Positions 1 through 7,993 of a stretch of DNA of 64,000 bases are shown in pieces. The position numbers and the translations under genes were made by a program. The stretch is from Primorskyibacter marinus (GTDB lineage: Bacteria; Pseudomonadota; Alphaproteobacteria; Rhodobacterales; Rhodobacteraceae), in contig NZ_QJSD01000008.1 of assembly GCF_003313245.1 (NCBI RefSeq), positions 62,001 through 126,000 on the forward strand, read 5' to 3'. The notes under the pieces were generated by a model. It was not told the origin of the DNA. It did no database searches and saw nothing but the letters and a program-made list of their open reading frames with translations. The number at the start of each line of letters is the position of its first letter. The first letter of the stretch is position 1.

Positions 1-86
1 TGCCCCGCGATGTCGTCGCGCAACAAGACAGTTGGTTCGCCCGGCCCGGCCAGACTGTCGCCGGAGGGCGTATCAGGCGTCGTCAT
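1..86 (-). CDS. 5' end of a probable enoyl-CoA hydratase/isomerase gene (cut by window edge)
   Basis: Only the first 28 codons are visible, running off the left edge. The start codon lies inside the last 14 bases of the upstream Dabb gene, in another frame, so the two are probably translationally coupled. The end of the visible peptide, PTVLLRDDIAG, resembles the N-terminal strand of crotonase-family proteins, where it is normally followed by the LNRP motif; that part lies outside the window. The family call rests on this short resemblance alone. A chance overlapping frame is possible. Confidence 0.4.
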   Translation of the reverse strand, partial: MTTPDTPSGDSLAGPGEPTVLLRDDIAG

Positions 87-390
87 CGGGGGTATTGACG
101 GCTTGCGCCACATCGTAATCCGCGGCCCACCGCATTTCACGCAGCGGTTTCACGCGCCGGACAGATTCTGCATAAAACTCATGCGCCTTATAGGCGGTCA
201 GTGCAGCATCATCCGCAAATTCACCGTAAACAACCACGTCCACTTCACGGCTTGTCGGCTCTGATTTGCGGTTCAGCGCGATTTCCAGTCGCTGAGCGTG
301 GGGGATCCGTTTCAGGATCTGCAATCCCTTCCTGATAGGCTCGATATTGCCGTCATGCTGGGCGGTGAAGAAAACGAAGTGACGGATCAT
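73..390 (-). CDS. Dabb (stress-responsive A/B barrel) domain protein
   Basis: A protein of 105 residues starting MIRHFVFF, the usual opening of Dabb ferredoxin-like barrel proteins, which dimerise and are found with degradative enzymes or as small stress proteins. The family pattern is visible: a first strand with His near residue 4, a central VDVVVYGEFAD strand followed by a helix containing YKAHEFY, and a C-terminal RWAADYDV strand. The ATG at 388-390 was chosen because the domain begins exactly there; the frame stays open upstream but encodes nothing recognisable. It overlaps the start of the following gene on the same strand. Its substrate, if any, is unknown. Confidence 0.8.
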   Translation of the reverse strand: MIRHFVFFTAQHDGNIEPIRKGLQILKRIPHAQRLEIALNRKSEPTSREVDVVVYGEFADDAALTAYKAHEFYAESVRRVKPLREMRWAADYDVAQAVNTPDDDA

Positions 391-729
391 AAGGAAAATT
401 CCGGTCGTTTTGGGGGATGAGTGTATACACCCGGAACACGGGCTGCGGAGACGGTCTGGATGTGCAAGCCGTTCTACAGCCTTGGTGGAGGTTTTCAACC
501 GGAAGAGTAGATGTTCGCCTAAATTCACGGGCCTGCTGAAATCAAGAGCCATCGCAATCCCGGTGCCGACGTTGACATGGTATTTTCGAAACGTGCAGAA
601 CATATAGGTCGTTGTAAACGTGCCGGGGATTCGGACAGGCGGACCCTCAGACAAATGGCAAACCGACCGACAGCTTCTTCTTCGAGACCGAAAAGACAAC
701 ATGTCTTCTAACTGACAAGGTAACCGAAC
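391..729. other. Intergenic region between divergent Dabb and PhyH genes
   Basis: No coding sequence is supported. The region must contain the divergent promoters of the Dabb gene (minus) and the dioxygenase gene (plus). I did not find a convincing palindrome or terminator. Short frames here overlap on both strands and lack ribosome-binding sites. Confidence 0.6.
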
Positions 730-1542
730 ATGACGCATCCTCTTCTGACCCAAGATCATATTGACGCTTACCAACGCGACGGCGTCGTTCTTGTGAAAGG
801 ACTGTTCAAGGATCAGGTGGAGCAACTGCGCGCGGGTGTGGAACGGAACATGGCCGAACCAGGCCCATATGCGGCCGAGAATCTGAAAGCCGGGGAAGGG
901 GGGCGTTTTTTCGACGATTATTGCAATTGGACTCGTATCCCCGAATTTCAGGACGTGATTCACACGTCGCCGGCGGCAGCCGTTGCAGCAGAGTTGATGG
1001 GATCAAAGACCGTCCAGATGTTCCACGATCATGTGTTGGTCAAGGAACCCGGCACGTCCAAGCCGACGCCTTGGCATCAGGACAGCCCGTATTATTTCGT
1101 CGAAGGGCAGAAAACGGTCAGCTTCTGGTCGCCGCTTGATCCGGTGCGCGACGCGTCCTTGCGCTGTGTGGCCGGGTCGCATCTCTGGGAAAAGCCCGTG
1201 CTGCCCACGCGTTGGTTGGCCGAGACCAATTTCTACCCCGATGACGATGATTACATGCAGGTGCCTGATCCTGATGCGGAAGGCATGGACATCCGCGAGT
1301 ACGAGATGGAACCGGGCGACGCCGTGGCGTTCAACTACAAAACCCTGCACGGGGCGCGTGGCAATGACAGCGGCACACGCAGGCGCGCGTTTTCGCTGCG
1401 GTTGCTGGGCGATGATGCGCGTTATGTGGAGAGGCCCGGCCCAACATCGCCTCCCTTTCCCGGCCACGATATGAAAGCCGGTCAACAGCTGCGCGAAGAC
1501 TGGTTTCCAATACTGTTGGATACCGGGAACACACGGGCCTGA
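730..1542 (+). CDS. Phytanoyl-CoA dioxygenase (PhyH) family Fe(II)/2-oxoglutarate oxygenase
   Basis: A 270-residue protein of normal length for bacterial PhyH-family oxygenases. The iron-binding facial triad is readable: H116 and D118 in TPWHQDSPYY and distal H207 in KTLHGARGN. Arginines 217-219 (TRRRAF) sit where the 2-oxoglutarate carboxylate is held. Such enzymes hydroxylate small organic substrates in the cytoplasm using O2 and 2-oxoglutarate; the substrate cannot be read from sequence. It converges on a TRAP transporter operon and diverges from a Dabb protein, which suggests a small catabolic unit whose substrate the TRAP system imports. That link is inference. Confidence 0.85.
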   Translation: MTHPLLTQDHIDAYQRDGVVLVKGLFKDQVEQLRAGVERNMAEPGPYAAENLKAGEGGRFFDDYCNWTRIPEFQDVIHTSPAAAVAAELMGSKTVQMFHDHVLVKEPGTSKPTPWHQDSPYYFVEGQKTVSFWSPLDPVRDASLRCVAGSHLWEKPVLPTRWLAETNFYPDDDDYMQVPDPDAEGMDIREYEMEPGDAVAFNYKTLHGARGNDSGTRRRAFSLRLLGDDARYVERPGPTSPPFPGHDMKAGQQLREDWFPILLDTGNTRA

Positions 1543-1665
1543 AGCAACGCCACGCAGCTTGAAGCCCCAACCGGATAGGCTTTGGCAAACGCCGCACACC
1601 TGTCCGCAAAAAATGGAACCACTTCTAACTGGACAATGGGTGCCGCCCGGTCCGGTCACCGCCCT

Positions 1666-2970
1666 TTACTGCACGAATGTCGGCATGATCCAGCGTGGCA
1701 GTGCCAAGATCAACTCTGGCAGGAGTATGATCAACAGCAGGATTCCGACCATCGGCAACAGGATGACACCAACATCCCGCAAGGCATCGACGACGCGGAT
1801 GCGCCCGATTGCGGCTGCGATCAGCAAGCACAGCCCGTAGGGCGGCGTGACCAGGCCGAAAGACAGGCTTATGACGCCGATGATGGCGAAATGGAGCGGA
1901 TGCATGCCCACATGCTCTGTCACCGGAAGCAGCACCGTTCCAAGGATGATGATGGCCGGAATGGCGTCGATGAACATGCCGATCAGAAGAAACGCCAGCG
2001 CCACCATGATGCCGGTTCCGATAACGCCAAGGCCCATGGCGGCGATCTGATCCACCAGGGCCGCCGGGATCTTGAAATAGGCAAGACACCAGCCGAATGC
2101 CGACGCGGTGCCGATGCAGAACAGCGTGATCGAGGCGAACCGGGCGCTGTCATAAAGAATGCCCGGCAGTTTGGGCAGCGTGATCGAGCGGTAGACGAAA
2201 AGGCCGAGGATCAGCGAATAGATCACCGCAACCACCGATGCCTCGGTCGGGGTGAAGAACCCGCCGACAATGCCGCCAACGATGATCAGCGGTGTCATCA
2301 GCGCCAGCGAAGCGCCTGCGGCTGCCTTGGCAAGCTCTATCAGGCTTGATCGGTCATGCACCGGATACCCGCGTCTTTTGGCGTAGATATAGACGGTGAT
2401 CATTTGCGATGCCGCAATCAATATGCCCGGCAGGACGCCCGCAAGAAACAAGCCTCCGATAGATACCGACATCAGCCCGCCCCAGACAACCATCAGGATC
2501 GACGGCGGAATGATCACGCCCATGACGCTGGAACTGGCGGTGATGGCGACCGCGAATGACTTGTCGTAGCCCTCTTTTTCCATTTGCGGGATGAGCAGCG
2601 ACCCGATGCCCGCCGCATCCGCTGTCGAGCTGCCGGAAATCCCGGCAAACAGCATCGACACGACGACGTTGACATGGCCCAGCCCGCCGGGAAGATGCCC
2701 GACCATCGCCCGCGCCAGACGGATCAGCCGGTCGGTGATGCCCGAGGAATTCATCAGGTTTGCCGCCAACAGGAAGAACGGCACCGCAAGCAGGATGAAC
2801 GCATTATAGCTTTTGAACATCTCGCGCATCAGCAGCACGGGTGTCAGGCGCTCGTCGATAAAGAACACCGGCACGACCGCCAGCCCAAGCGCGAAGGCGA
2901 CGGGCACGCGCAGGAATACCAGGACGGCGAAGGTCCCGAACAGGATCGCCGCGACTTCACCTGGCCCCAT
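1666..2970 (-). CDS. TRAP transporter large permease (DctM family)
   Basis: A 434-residue hydrophobic protein of the DctM/SiaM type, forming the ion-coupled channel of a tripartite ATP-independent periplasmic transporter in the inner membrane. Family features include the early FLRVPVAFALG segment, SGSSTADAAGIGSLLIPQM near residue 100, and the PPSILMVVWG stretch. The start was placed at the ATG at 2968-2970, preceded by AAAGGAGAAC on the coding strand; an open frame continues upstream into the DctQ gene but is only overlap. It overlaps the small permease gene by 14 bases and is last in a minus-strand dctP-dctQ-dctM operon. Confidence 0.93.
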   Translation of the reverse strand: MGPGEVAAILFGTFAVLVFLRVPVAFALGLAVVPVFFIDERLTPVLLMREMFKSYNAFILLAVPFFLLAANLMNSSGITDRLIRLARAMVGHLPGGLGHVNVVVSMLFAGISGSSTADAAGIGSLLIPQMEKEGYDKSFAVAITASSSVMGVIIPPSILMVVWGGLMSVSIGGLFLAGVLPGILIAASQMITVYIYAKRRGYPVHDRSSLIELAKAAAGASLALMTPLIIVGGIVGGFFTPTEASVVAVIYSLILGLFVYRSITLPKLPGILYDSARFASITLFCIGTASAFGWCLAYFKIPAALVDQIAAMGLGVIGTGIMVALAFLLIGMFIDAIPAIIILGTVLLPVTEHVGMHPLHFAIIGVISLSFGLVTPPYGLCLLIAAAIGRIRVVDALRDVGVILLPMVGILLLIILLPELILALPRWIMPTFVQ

Positions 2971-3448
2971 TATGTTCTCCTTTGAGGTTTTTGACTTCGT
3001 CCCATATCTTTTCAACGGTGAAGACTGTCCATGTCGCCCCGGCAATCGGCCAGCCGATATAGATAGACAGCATTGGCAGGCCGGAAATTTCCGATCTCTG
3101 GCGCGATCCCAGAATGCCGAAATCATAGCCCCAATACACGAAGGACAGCGCCATGCAGAGGATTGCCAGATGGACAAACATCCGCGATGCGAACTCTATA
3201 TATTTCGAGGCGCTGCGCGGCAGGACATCCACATCGAAATGCGTGCCGTCGCGCACCGCGATCATTGCGCCGATCATGATGATCCAGACGAAACAGAACC
3301 GCGCAATCTCTTCCGTCCAGATAAAGCGTGGGATGATCCCGGTATATCGGCTTAGGATTTGCATTGAGACCGGGATGATCAGCAAAGTCATCAATATGGT
3401 CAGCAAAAGCTTCAGGAAGCGATAATAGCTTTCCAGCACTACGCGCAT
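2957..3448 (-). CDS. TRAP transporter small permease (DctQ family)
   Basis: A 163-residue protein with four predicted membrane segments and the DctQ hallmark WTEEIARFCFVWIIMIGA, in which the EE..R signature follows the second segment. It forms the membrane part of the transporter together with DctM. The start is the ATG at 3446-3448, which has GAGAGG a few bases upstream; an in-frame TTG four codons earlier is a weaker choice. It lies between the binding-protein gene (about 70 bases upstream) and the large permease gene, which it overlaps. Confidence 0.9.
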   Translation of the reverse strand: MRVVLESYYRFLKLLLTILMTLLIIPVSMQILSRYTGIIPRFIWTEEIARFCFVWIIMIGAMIAVRDGTHFDVDVLPRSASKYIEFASRMFVHLAILCMALSFVYWGYDFGILGSRQRSEISGLPMLSIYIGWPIAGATWTVFTVEKIWDEVKNLKGEHNGAR

Positions 3449-3515
3449 GGCGCCTCTCAATCACATCGGGTGAAGATGCGACCCGCGATGGTTTCGCAGG
3501 CCGCTGGTGGCTTGG

Positions 3516-4496
3516 TTACTTGACTGCTTCGATTGCCATCAACACATCGGTTGCGCCAAGCTCTTCGGCGTAGGCTTTCTTGACCGGGGCCGCCAGTTCC
3601 AGCAGCTTGTCGCGCTCCTCAAAGGCATGGGTGGTCAGCAGACCGGCCTCTTCCATTGCGGCAAGCTTTTCACTGTCCTGACTGCTTTCGATCTCGCGAC
3701 CCAGTTTGCCACCGGCTGCACCCGCAGCCAGAACGCATTCCTGTTCTTCCGGGGTCAGACGTTCGAATGTTGCATTGGAAAAGGCAATCGGGCGCACGGT
3801 GATGGCATGCGCCGTCAATGCGATATGCGGCCCGACCTCGTAGAACTTCATCTGTTCGATGCCCGCGGCCTCGTTTTCAGCAGCTTCGATCACGCCGGTC
3901 TGGATGGCGTTATACACCTCGGCATAGGCGATGACCGAGGGCGCGGCATTAATGGCCTCGAAGATGCGGGTCTGGATCGGCGCGCCCATGACGCGCATCG
4001 GCAGGCCTTCAAGCTCGTCCATATTGGTGATCGGTCGATTGACGATCAGTTGCCGCGTGCCGCCACCCGCATAACCGATCAGGCGGACATCGGCCTTTTC
4101 AAGCACGTCCTGCGCCAGCGGGGCAAGCGCGTCCTGTTCCATCACCGCGTTCCAGTGATCAAGATCGCGGAACAGGAATGGCATATCCATAAGCGGCGCC
4201 TTCTGAGAGAAGGTCGACATATGAGATGGGCTGACGATCGCGTAATCGACAGCGATGCCCTGGCTCATATTCTCGAAATAGTCTTTCTCCAGCCCGAGTT
4301 CCGAATTCAAATGCAGTTCAAAGGTCAGAGATCCGCCCGAACATTCACCTGCCGAACGCTCGAATTCGCGCAAGGCCTTGGTGAAGGCGTGGTCTTCGTT
4401 GAACTGAACAGCGCCGACCAATTCCGTGGCAAAACCCGGAACCGCAGACAAGGCAAACATGCCGCAACCAATGGCTGCGCTTGCAAAGTTTTTCAT
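3516..4496 (-). CDS. TRAP transporter substrate-binding protein (DctP family)
   Basis: A 326-residue periplasmic binding protein. The first 23 or so residues form a Sec signal peptide (MKNFASAAIGCGMFALSAV, cut near GFA-TEL). DctP-family landmarks follow: LNSELGLEKDYFENMSQG, the conserved arginine region RQLIVNRPITNMDELEGLPMRV, and AYAEVYNAIQTGVIEAAEN. The ATG at 4494-4496 is preceded by GGGAGGATAATA, a clear ribosome-binding site. It is first in the operon and sets its substrate range. By position the ligand may be related to the substrate of the convergent PhyH-family oxygenase, but carboxylates in general are possible. Confidence 0.92.
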   Translation of the reverse strand: MKNFASAAIGCGMFALSAVPGFATELVGAVQFNEDHAFTKALREFERSAGECSGGSLTFELHLNSELGLEKDYFENMSQGIAVDYAIVSPSHMSTFSQKAPLMDMPFLFRDLDHWNAVMEQDALAPLAQDVLEKADVRLIGYAGGGTRQLIVNRPITNMDELEGLPMRVMGAPIQTRIFEAINAAPSVIAYAEVYNAIQTGVIEAAENEAAGIEQMKFYEVGPHIALTAHAITVRPIAFSNATFERLTPEEQECVLAAGAAGGKLGREIESSQDSEKLAAMEEAGLLTTHAFEERDKLLELAAPVKKAYAEELGATDVLMAIEAVK

Positions 4497-4594
4497 ATTA
4501 TCCTCCCAAGATTGAAAAACGATACTCTGAAGCTGGTTATGCACTCTAGTATGGTAGCAAGATGTGCATGAGCGCAATAGTTGTCGCAAAGATG

Positions 4595-4606
4595 GATTTG
4601 CAAATC
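4595..4606. promoter_or_regulatory. Perfect palindrome upstream of the TRAP operon
   Basis: GATTTGCAAATC is a 12-base perfect palindrome about 90 bases upstream of the dctP start, beside AT-rich sequence (4620-4665). It may be an operator for a regulator of the TRAP operon. No regulator can be matched to it. Confidence 0.3.
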
Positions 4607-4791
4607 GACGAAACCCCAAGGTATTCGAATTATATTATTATAAATCAATAATTTAAAGAAAATATGACACCTGTGCATGTGGAGGTCAGCTTCGAAAATC
4701 CGTCGTTTCCGCGCCGGTGTGAAGCAATTGTTTTCGTCGATATGATTGTTGCCCGTCAGCGTGAGCCAACTCAATAAACAGGGGGCTATTC

Positions 4792-4837
4792 TTGACGCCT
4801 TGATTGCCAACTCTACATACCGACCATCGGTCTGTAG
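4792..4837 (+). promoter_or_regulatory. Promoter with overlapping TetR operator
   Basis: A -35-like TTGACG (4792-4797) is followed after 16 bases by TACATA (4814-4819). A 25-base near-perfect inverted repeat spans 4813-4837, with arms CTACATACCGA and TCGGTCTGTAG and only the central bases plus one pair mismatched. It covers the -10 element, so a bound dimer would block transcription. The arms match the TACATACCGACC/GGTCTGTA class of sites used by AcrR-type regulators of efflux pumps. The predicted transcript start falls about 20 bases before the GTG at 4848, supporting that start for the TetR gene and autoregulation. Confidence 0.7.
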
Positions 4838-4847
4838 GGTTGAAGAC

Positions 4848-5582
4848 GTGGGTGCCAGTAGCAAAACAGAGAATGACAAAACGCCAAAGCGTGTCCGCAT
4901 GGCACCCGATGAACGTCGCGGGCACATCCTTGATGCGGCGCAAAAACTGTTTTTTGCCCGAGGTTGGGATGACGTTACAATCGCCGAAGTTCTGTCCGCG
5001 GCGAAGATTTCGAAGGGTGGTTTTTATCATCATTTTTCGGCCAAGGAGGATCTGCTTGATGGGGTGGTCGAGCGGTTCACGATCCAGGCATTGACGGCAG
5101 CGCAAACCGCAAGGGACGCGACATCCGGCAATGCGCTGCAACGCTTCAATGCGTTTCTTGCTGAATCCAGCCGCTGGAAGGCAGAGCAGGGGCGGAAGAT
5201 GAAATTCTTCATCGAGGTCATGCTGCGCCCCGGCAACGACATTTTGTTCGACAGGATCACGACAGCGGCAAATGCCGCCGCAATGCCTGTCTTGCTGGAA
5301 ATGATTGGTCAGGGCGTCGATGAAGGCATCTTTGACATTCCCGATATTGATCTCGTCGGTGAGACGATCATGGGGTTGTCGCGGGGGCGCCGCACGGTGC
5401 TGAAAGAGGCTTTCGACGCCGCCGAACAAGGTGATCTGGACCGGGCAACTGAATGTCTTGATCGCCGGATGGTGGCCGAGGCCGCCCTGATCGACCGGGT
5501 ACTTGGCCTGCCTCGTGGTAGCGTCCTGCTCTCCAATCCGACGGAGTATCGCCTCATGCTTCGCGCGATTGTGAACGATTGA
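4848..5582 (+). CDS. TetR/AcrR-family transcriptional repressor
   Basis: A 244-residue regulator with a TetR DNA-binding domain at about residues 18-75: [44 protein letters not shown]. The rest is a ligand-binding helical domain without a recognisable subgroup signature. I chose GTG 4848 because a promoter with overlapping operator lies directly upstream and AGGG sits eight bases before it; ATG 4899 is the alternative and still keeps the DNA-binding domain. The next genes are a STAS-like protein and the remains of an RND pump, so the original target may have been that pump. Confidence 0.85.
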   Translation: MGASSKTENDKTPKRVRMAPDERRGHILDAAQKLFFARGWDDVTIAEVLSAAKISKGGFYHHFSAKEDLLDGVVERFTIQALTAAQTARDATSGNALQRFNAFLAESSRWKAEQGRKMKFFIEVMLRPGNDILFDRITTAANAAAMPVLLEMIGQGVDEGIFDIPDIDLVGETIMGLSRGRRTVLKEAFDAAEQGDLDRATECLDRRMVAEAALIDRVLGLPRGSVLLSNPTEYRLMLRAIVND

Positions 5583-5632
5583 GACATTGATCGGGGCCGC
5601 GTCCGCTCTTTTTGAACAGAAAAGGAAAACTC

Positions 5633-6394
5633 ATGCTGAAACTGAAGGAACTGAAGCCGAAGGTCTGGGAACTGACGCTGACTGGTGTCCTTGAAAAAGA
5701 CGACATACAGCGGATGGAGCGTGAATTGACACCCGCGCTGCAAGGCGATGGACCGCTTGGGTTGATCGTGCGTGCAGAGGAATGGAAAGACATCACCGCC
5801 GATGCGATGGCCGAGGACGCGAAGTTCGAATTCGGGATGCTGGCCCAGTGGTCGAAAATCGCGAAGATGGCGGTGGTCACCGATCTTCAGGCCATCGCCG
5901 CGCTGCTGAAGTGGATGGACCCGATCCTGCCGATGATCGATATGAAAGCGTTCGGTTCTGCGGATGTCGCGGCGGCCGAGGCGTTCGTCTTTGACTTGCC
6001 CCTGAAGGAAGCCGCGGCTGCGGGGGCGGGCGTAAAGCTTTTGTCTGACGGCGCGGTCAGTGTCATCGCCTTCGAGATCGACGGACGGATCACCGTAGAG
6101 GATGTAGACAATGTACTGACCCCGCTCGAAGCGCATATGAAAGGCGACGAAAAGATCAATCTGCTTGTCCGGTTCAAGGATTTCGACGGTTTTGATCCGG
6201 CGATCCTGACCAACGGATCACTGATGGGCACCAAGATGAAAGCCATCACGCATCTAAGACGCTATGCCGTTGTGGGCGCGCCGACATGGATGGGTGCCAT
6301 GGCGGGCACGGTCGCTGGCATGCTGCCTTTCGAGATGCGGATATTCGACGGGTCAGAGGATGCTGCGGCATGGGCCTGGGTCCGGGCTGCCTAA
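5633..6394 (+). CDS. Tandem STAS/SpoIIAA-like domain protein
   Basis: A 253-residue soluble protein made of two similar halves (about 1-122 and 130-253). Each has the SpoIIAA-like pattern: a strand ending in a (L/I)xGxxxxED or EKDD turn, an acidic helix, a LxVRxxxWxD or LLVRFKDFDG strand, a KxxxHLxRYAVVG or KIAKMAVVTD strand and a terminal FDxxxEAxAW helix. Proteins of this class are cytoplasmic and mostly uncharacterised; some may bind small hydrophobic ligands. ATG 5633 has AAAGGAAAA upstream. It lies 50 bases after the TetR gene, so the two may be co-transcribed. Confidence 0.8.
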   Translation: MLKLKELKPKVWELTLTGVLEKDDIQRMERELTPALQGDGPLGLIVRAEEWKDITADAMAEDAKFEFGMLAQWSKIAKMAVVTDLQAIAALLKWMDPILPMIDMKAFGSADVAAAEAFVFDLPLKEAAAAGAGVKLLSDGAVSVIAFEIDGRITVEDVDNVLTPLEAHMKGDEKINLLVRFKDFDGFDPAILTNGSLMGTKMKAITHLRRYAVVGAPTWMGAMAGTVAGMLPFEMRIFDGSEDAAAWAWVRAA

Positions 6395-6401
6395 TGTATA
6401 A

Positions 6402-7034
6402 CGCCGCCCGGTTTATATCGAAAGCGCGCAGGCAGAGTGGCCCGACAGGGCCCACATTGACTATATGCAGGACCAAAGCGAGCAGGTGAAAACCATGCTG
6501 AGCGATCTGGAGGCAAATGTCATCGCCGCCGTGATCCTCGTACTTCAGTTCGACAACTTCTATCAGGCCTTTGTCGTGATGAGCGCCATCGTGTTCTCTA
6601 TCGCGGGTGTCCTGTTCGGTCTGATCGTCACGGGCCGCCCGTTTGGTGTGGTCATGGGCGGGATCGTGGTGAACAACAATATCGTTCTGATCGACACCTA
6701 TAATGCGCTGAAGAAAACCGGGATGTCACCGCTGGAAGCCGCATTGCGCATGGGGGCACAACGTCTTCGACCGGTGGTGCTGACCTCGGTCACGACGGCG
6801 CTTGGCCTGATGCCGATGGTGATCGGCGTGAAGCTGAATTTTTTCACCCGCGAAATCGTCTATGGTGCACCCTCTACCCAGTGGTGGACCGAACTTTCGT
6901 CGGCAATCGCCGGGGGTCTTGTGATTGCGACAGTGCTGACCCTGATCGTCACCCCCGCCATGCTGATGCTGGGCGAAAAGAAAGCGCGGCGGGCATTGCA
7001 GGTGCCGCGCATTCCGTCCGTAGCTATGGCATAG
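6402..7034 (+). pseudogene. Remnant of an RND efflux transporter (AcrB/MexB-like)
   Basis: The reading frame is open from just after a stop at 6399-6401 to the TAG at 7032-7034. It begins inside the periplasmic domain (VYIESAQAEWPDRAHIDYMQ), continues to the start of a membrane segment (DLEANVIAAVILV), then jumps near 6543 to the LQFDNFYQAF region that in intact RND pumps lies hundreds of residues later. A second, smaller gap occurs near 6662, where VMGG runs directly into IVVNNNIVLIDTYN; intact pumps have about seven more residues there. The C-terminal helices are preserved. Intact RND proteins exceed 1000 residues, so this cannot be a working pump. Confidence 0.85.
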
Positions 7035-7167
7035 CCTTGCCGGTAAAAGAAACAGGAGATTGATGCGCGTTCAGGGCCGTAAATAGTCAACGCCCGTCCT
7101 GCATCTTGGGGTCATCAGGTTCCGGCGGCCGCGTTTTTCATGGACGATACGGTTGCGGTGTGGCCGC

Positions 7168-7211
7168 GTCACTCGCACATGAGCCATGTACGAGAGCCAT
7201 GTACGAGTGAC
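7168..7211. repeat. Inverted repeat with internal direct repeat
   Basis: Arms GTCACTCGCACATG (7168-7181) and CATGTACGAGTGAC (7198-7211) pair at 13 of 14 positions around a 16-base loop. Part of the right arm is a tandem copy: GAGCCATGTAC occurs at 7181-7191 and again at 7194-7204. It lies between the RND remnant and a convergent small gene, so it may act as a bidirectional terminator, though only a weak T-rich stretch (ATCTTTTC) follows on the plus strand. Confidence 0.55.
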
Positions 7212-7282
7212 ATCTTTTCATATCAACGCAGTCGTCGCTATGAGCCGGTGACCAAAACGCGCCGGTCGGTTTCTGGCTGCCC

Positions 7283-7582
7283 TTAATCAGATAGCGTGGC
7301 CCATGCTGCCGCATAGGCCGCGGTGACGGGCAGCGCGAAGTCTAACGGTCCAGGGCGAGAAACCCCCGCATATTGCGGTCTGGAACTCGATACAGCCCGG
7401 CGTCGCAGTTTGGCAGACACTTCCCGGCCAGCGTCATCTTCCCCGCTGGCAGTGCAACCAGTGCGGGGTGAGGTGACCAAAGTTGCTGGATCGGCAGTTT
7501 GGCGCGCGGCAGCGGCGGGTTGGGGTTCGGGTTTGAACAGGTCGGGGAACAACTCTTCGAAATCGGCTTTGCAAATCATCAT
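7283..7582 (-). CDS. Small hypothetical protein
   Basis: A 99-residue reading frame beginning MMICKADFEELFPDLF, preceded by GAGAGGACC on the coding strand, a good ribosome-binding site. The first 20 residues are acidic and amphipathic and look like a real protein start; the rest is Ala/Pro/Ser-rich and low in recognisable features, so the C-terminal half may be drifting or the protein disordered. It lies about 100 bases downstream of the DUF1127 gene on the same strand. Function unknown. Confidence 0.5.
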   Translation of the reverse strand: MMICKADFEELFPDLFKPEPQPAAAARQTADPATLVTSPRTGCTASGEDDAGREVSAKLRRRAVSSSRPQYAGVSRPGPLDFALPVTAAYAAAWATLSD

Positions 7583-7687
7583 CTTTTCGGTCCTCTCTGA
7601 TCGAAACGGGTGTCGTGCTCGCGTCACCGGGGCCAGTGATGCGCGCGTATGAAGCGGCGGGATCACGTCATTTTGCTAAGCGCGCTT

Positions 7688-7993
7688 TTATTCCCCCCTG
7701 TGGGATCCGATTGGCGCGGCAAAAAACTCCATGCCGAGTTCACGGTCGTCAAAGGTGTTGACGACGTCACGGATGTCATCGCGATAGATCCCGATATCGT
7801 GCAGAACCCAATCATCCATGGCTTCAAGCGTTGCGATCAACTTGTTGCGTTGCCATCGACGAATTGCGGCCCGCGCCCATCGGCGCAACGTGCGGCCGGC
7901 GGTCTTGGCAGGGTCGCGCGGTGCAGTTGACCGAGACAAAGCTGGAGAAAGGAAGTTTCCCGGCGTCAAGAAAGTTTGCATGTCATTTTCCAT
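7688..7993 (-). CDS. DUF1127 (YjiS-like) small protein, copy 1
   Basis: A 101-residue protein whose last half is a DUF1127 domain: an arginine-rich helix (RRWARAAIRRWQRNKL) followed by LEAMDDWVLHDIGIYRDDI. Members in Rhodobacter act as small RNA-binding or stress-linked proteins, and several are encoded beside stress-induced small RNAs. The N-terminal 40 residues are poorly conserved. A conserved non-coding element begins about 130 bases upstream of its start (8126-8270), and a similar element precedes the second DUF1127 gene at 31350-31583. Confidence 0.85.
   Translation of the reverse strand: MENDMQTFLTPGNFLSPALSRSTAPRDPAKTAGRTLRRWARAAIRRWQRNKLIATLEAMDDWVLHDIGIYRDDIRDVVNTFDDRELGMEFFAAPIGSHRGE

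Noticed and set aside
1582-2349. Plus-strand frames opposite the first TRAP large permease
   Set aside because: Composition is Asp/Arg/His/Gln-rich, typical of antisense to membrane-protein codons; no motifs.
7181-7204. Short tandem repeat as a CRISPR or satellite start
   Set aside because: Only two 11-base copies with a two-base gap; better explained as part of the hairpin at 7168-7211.
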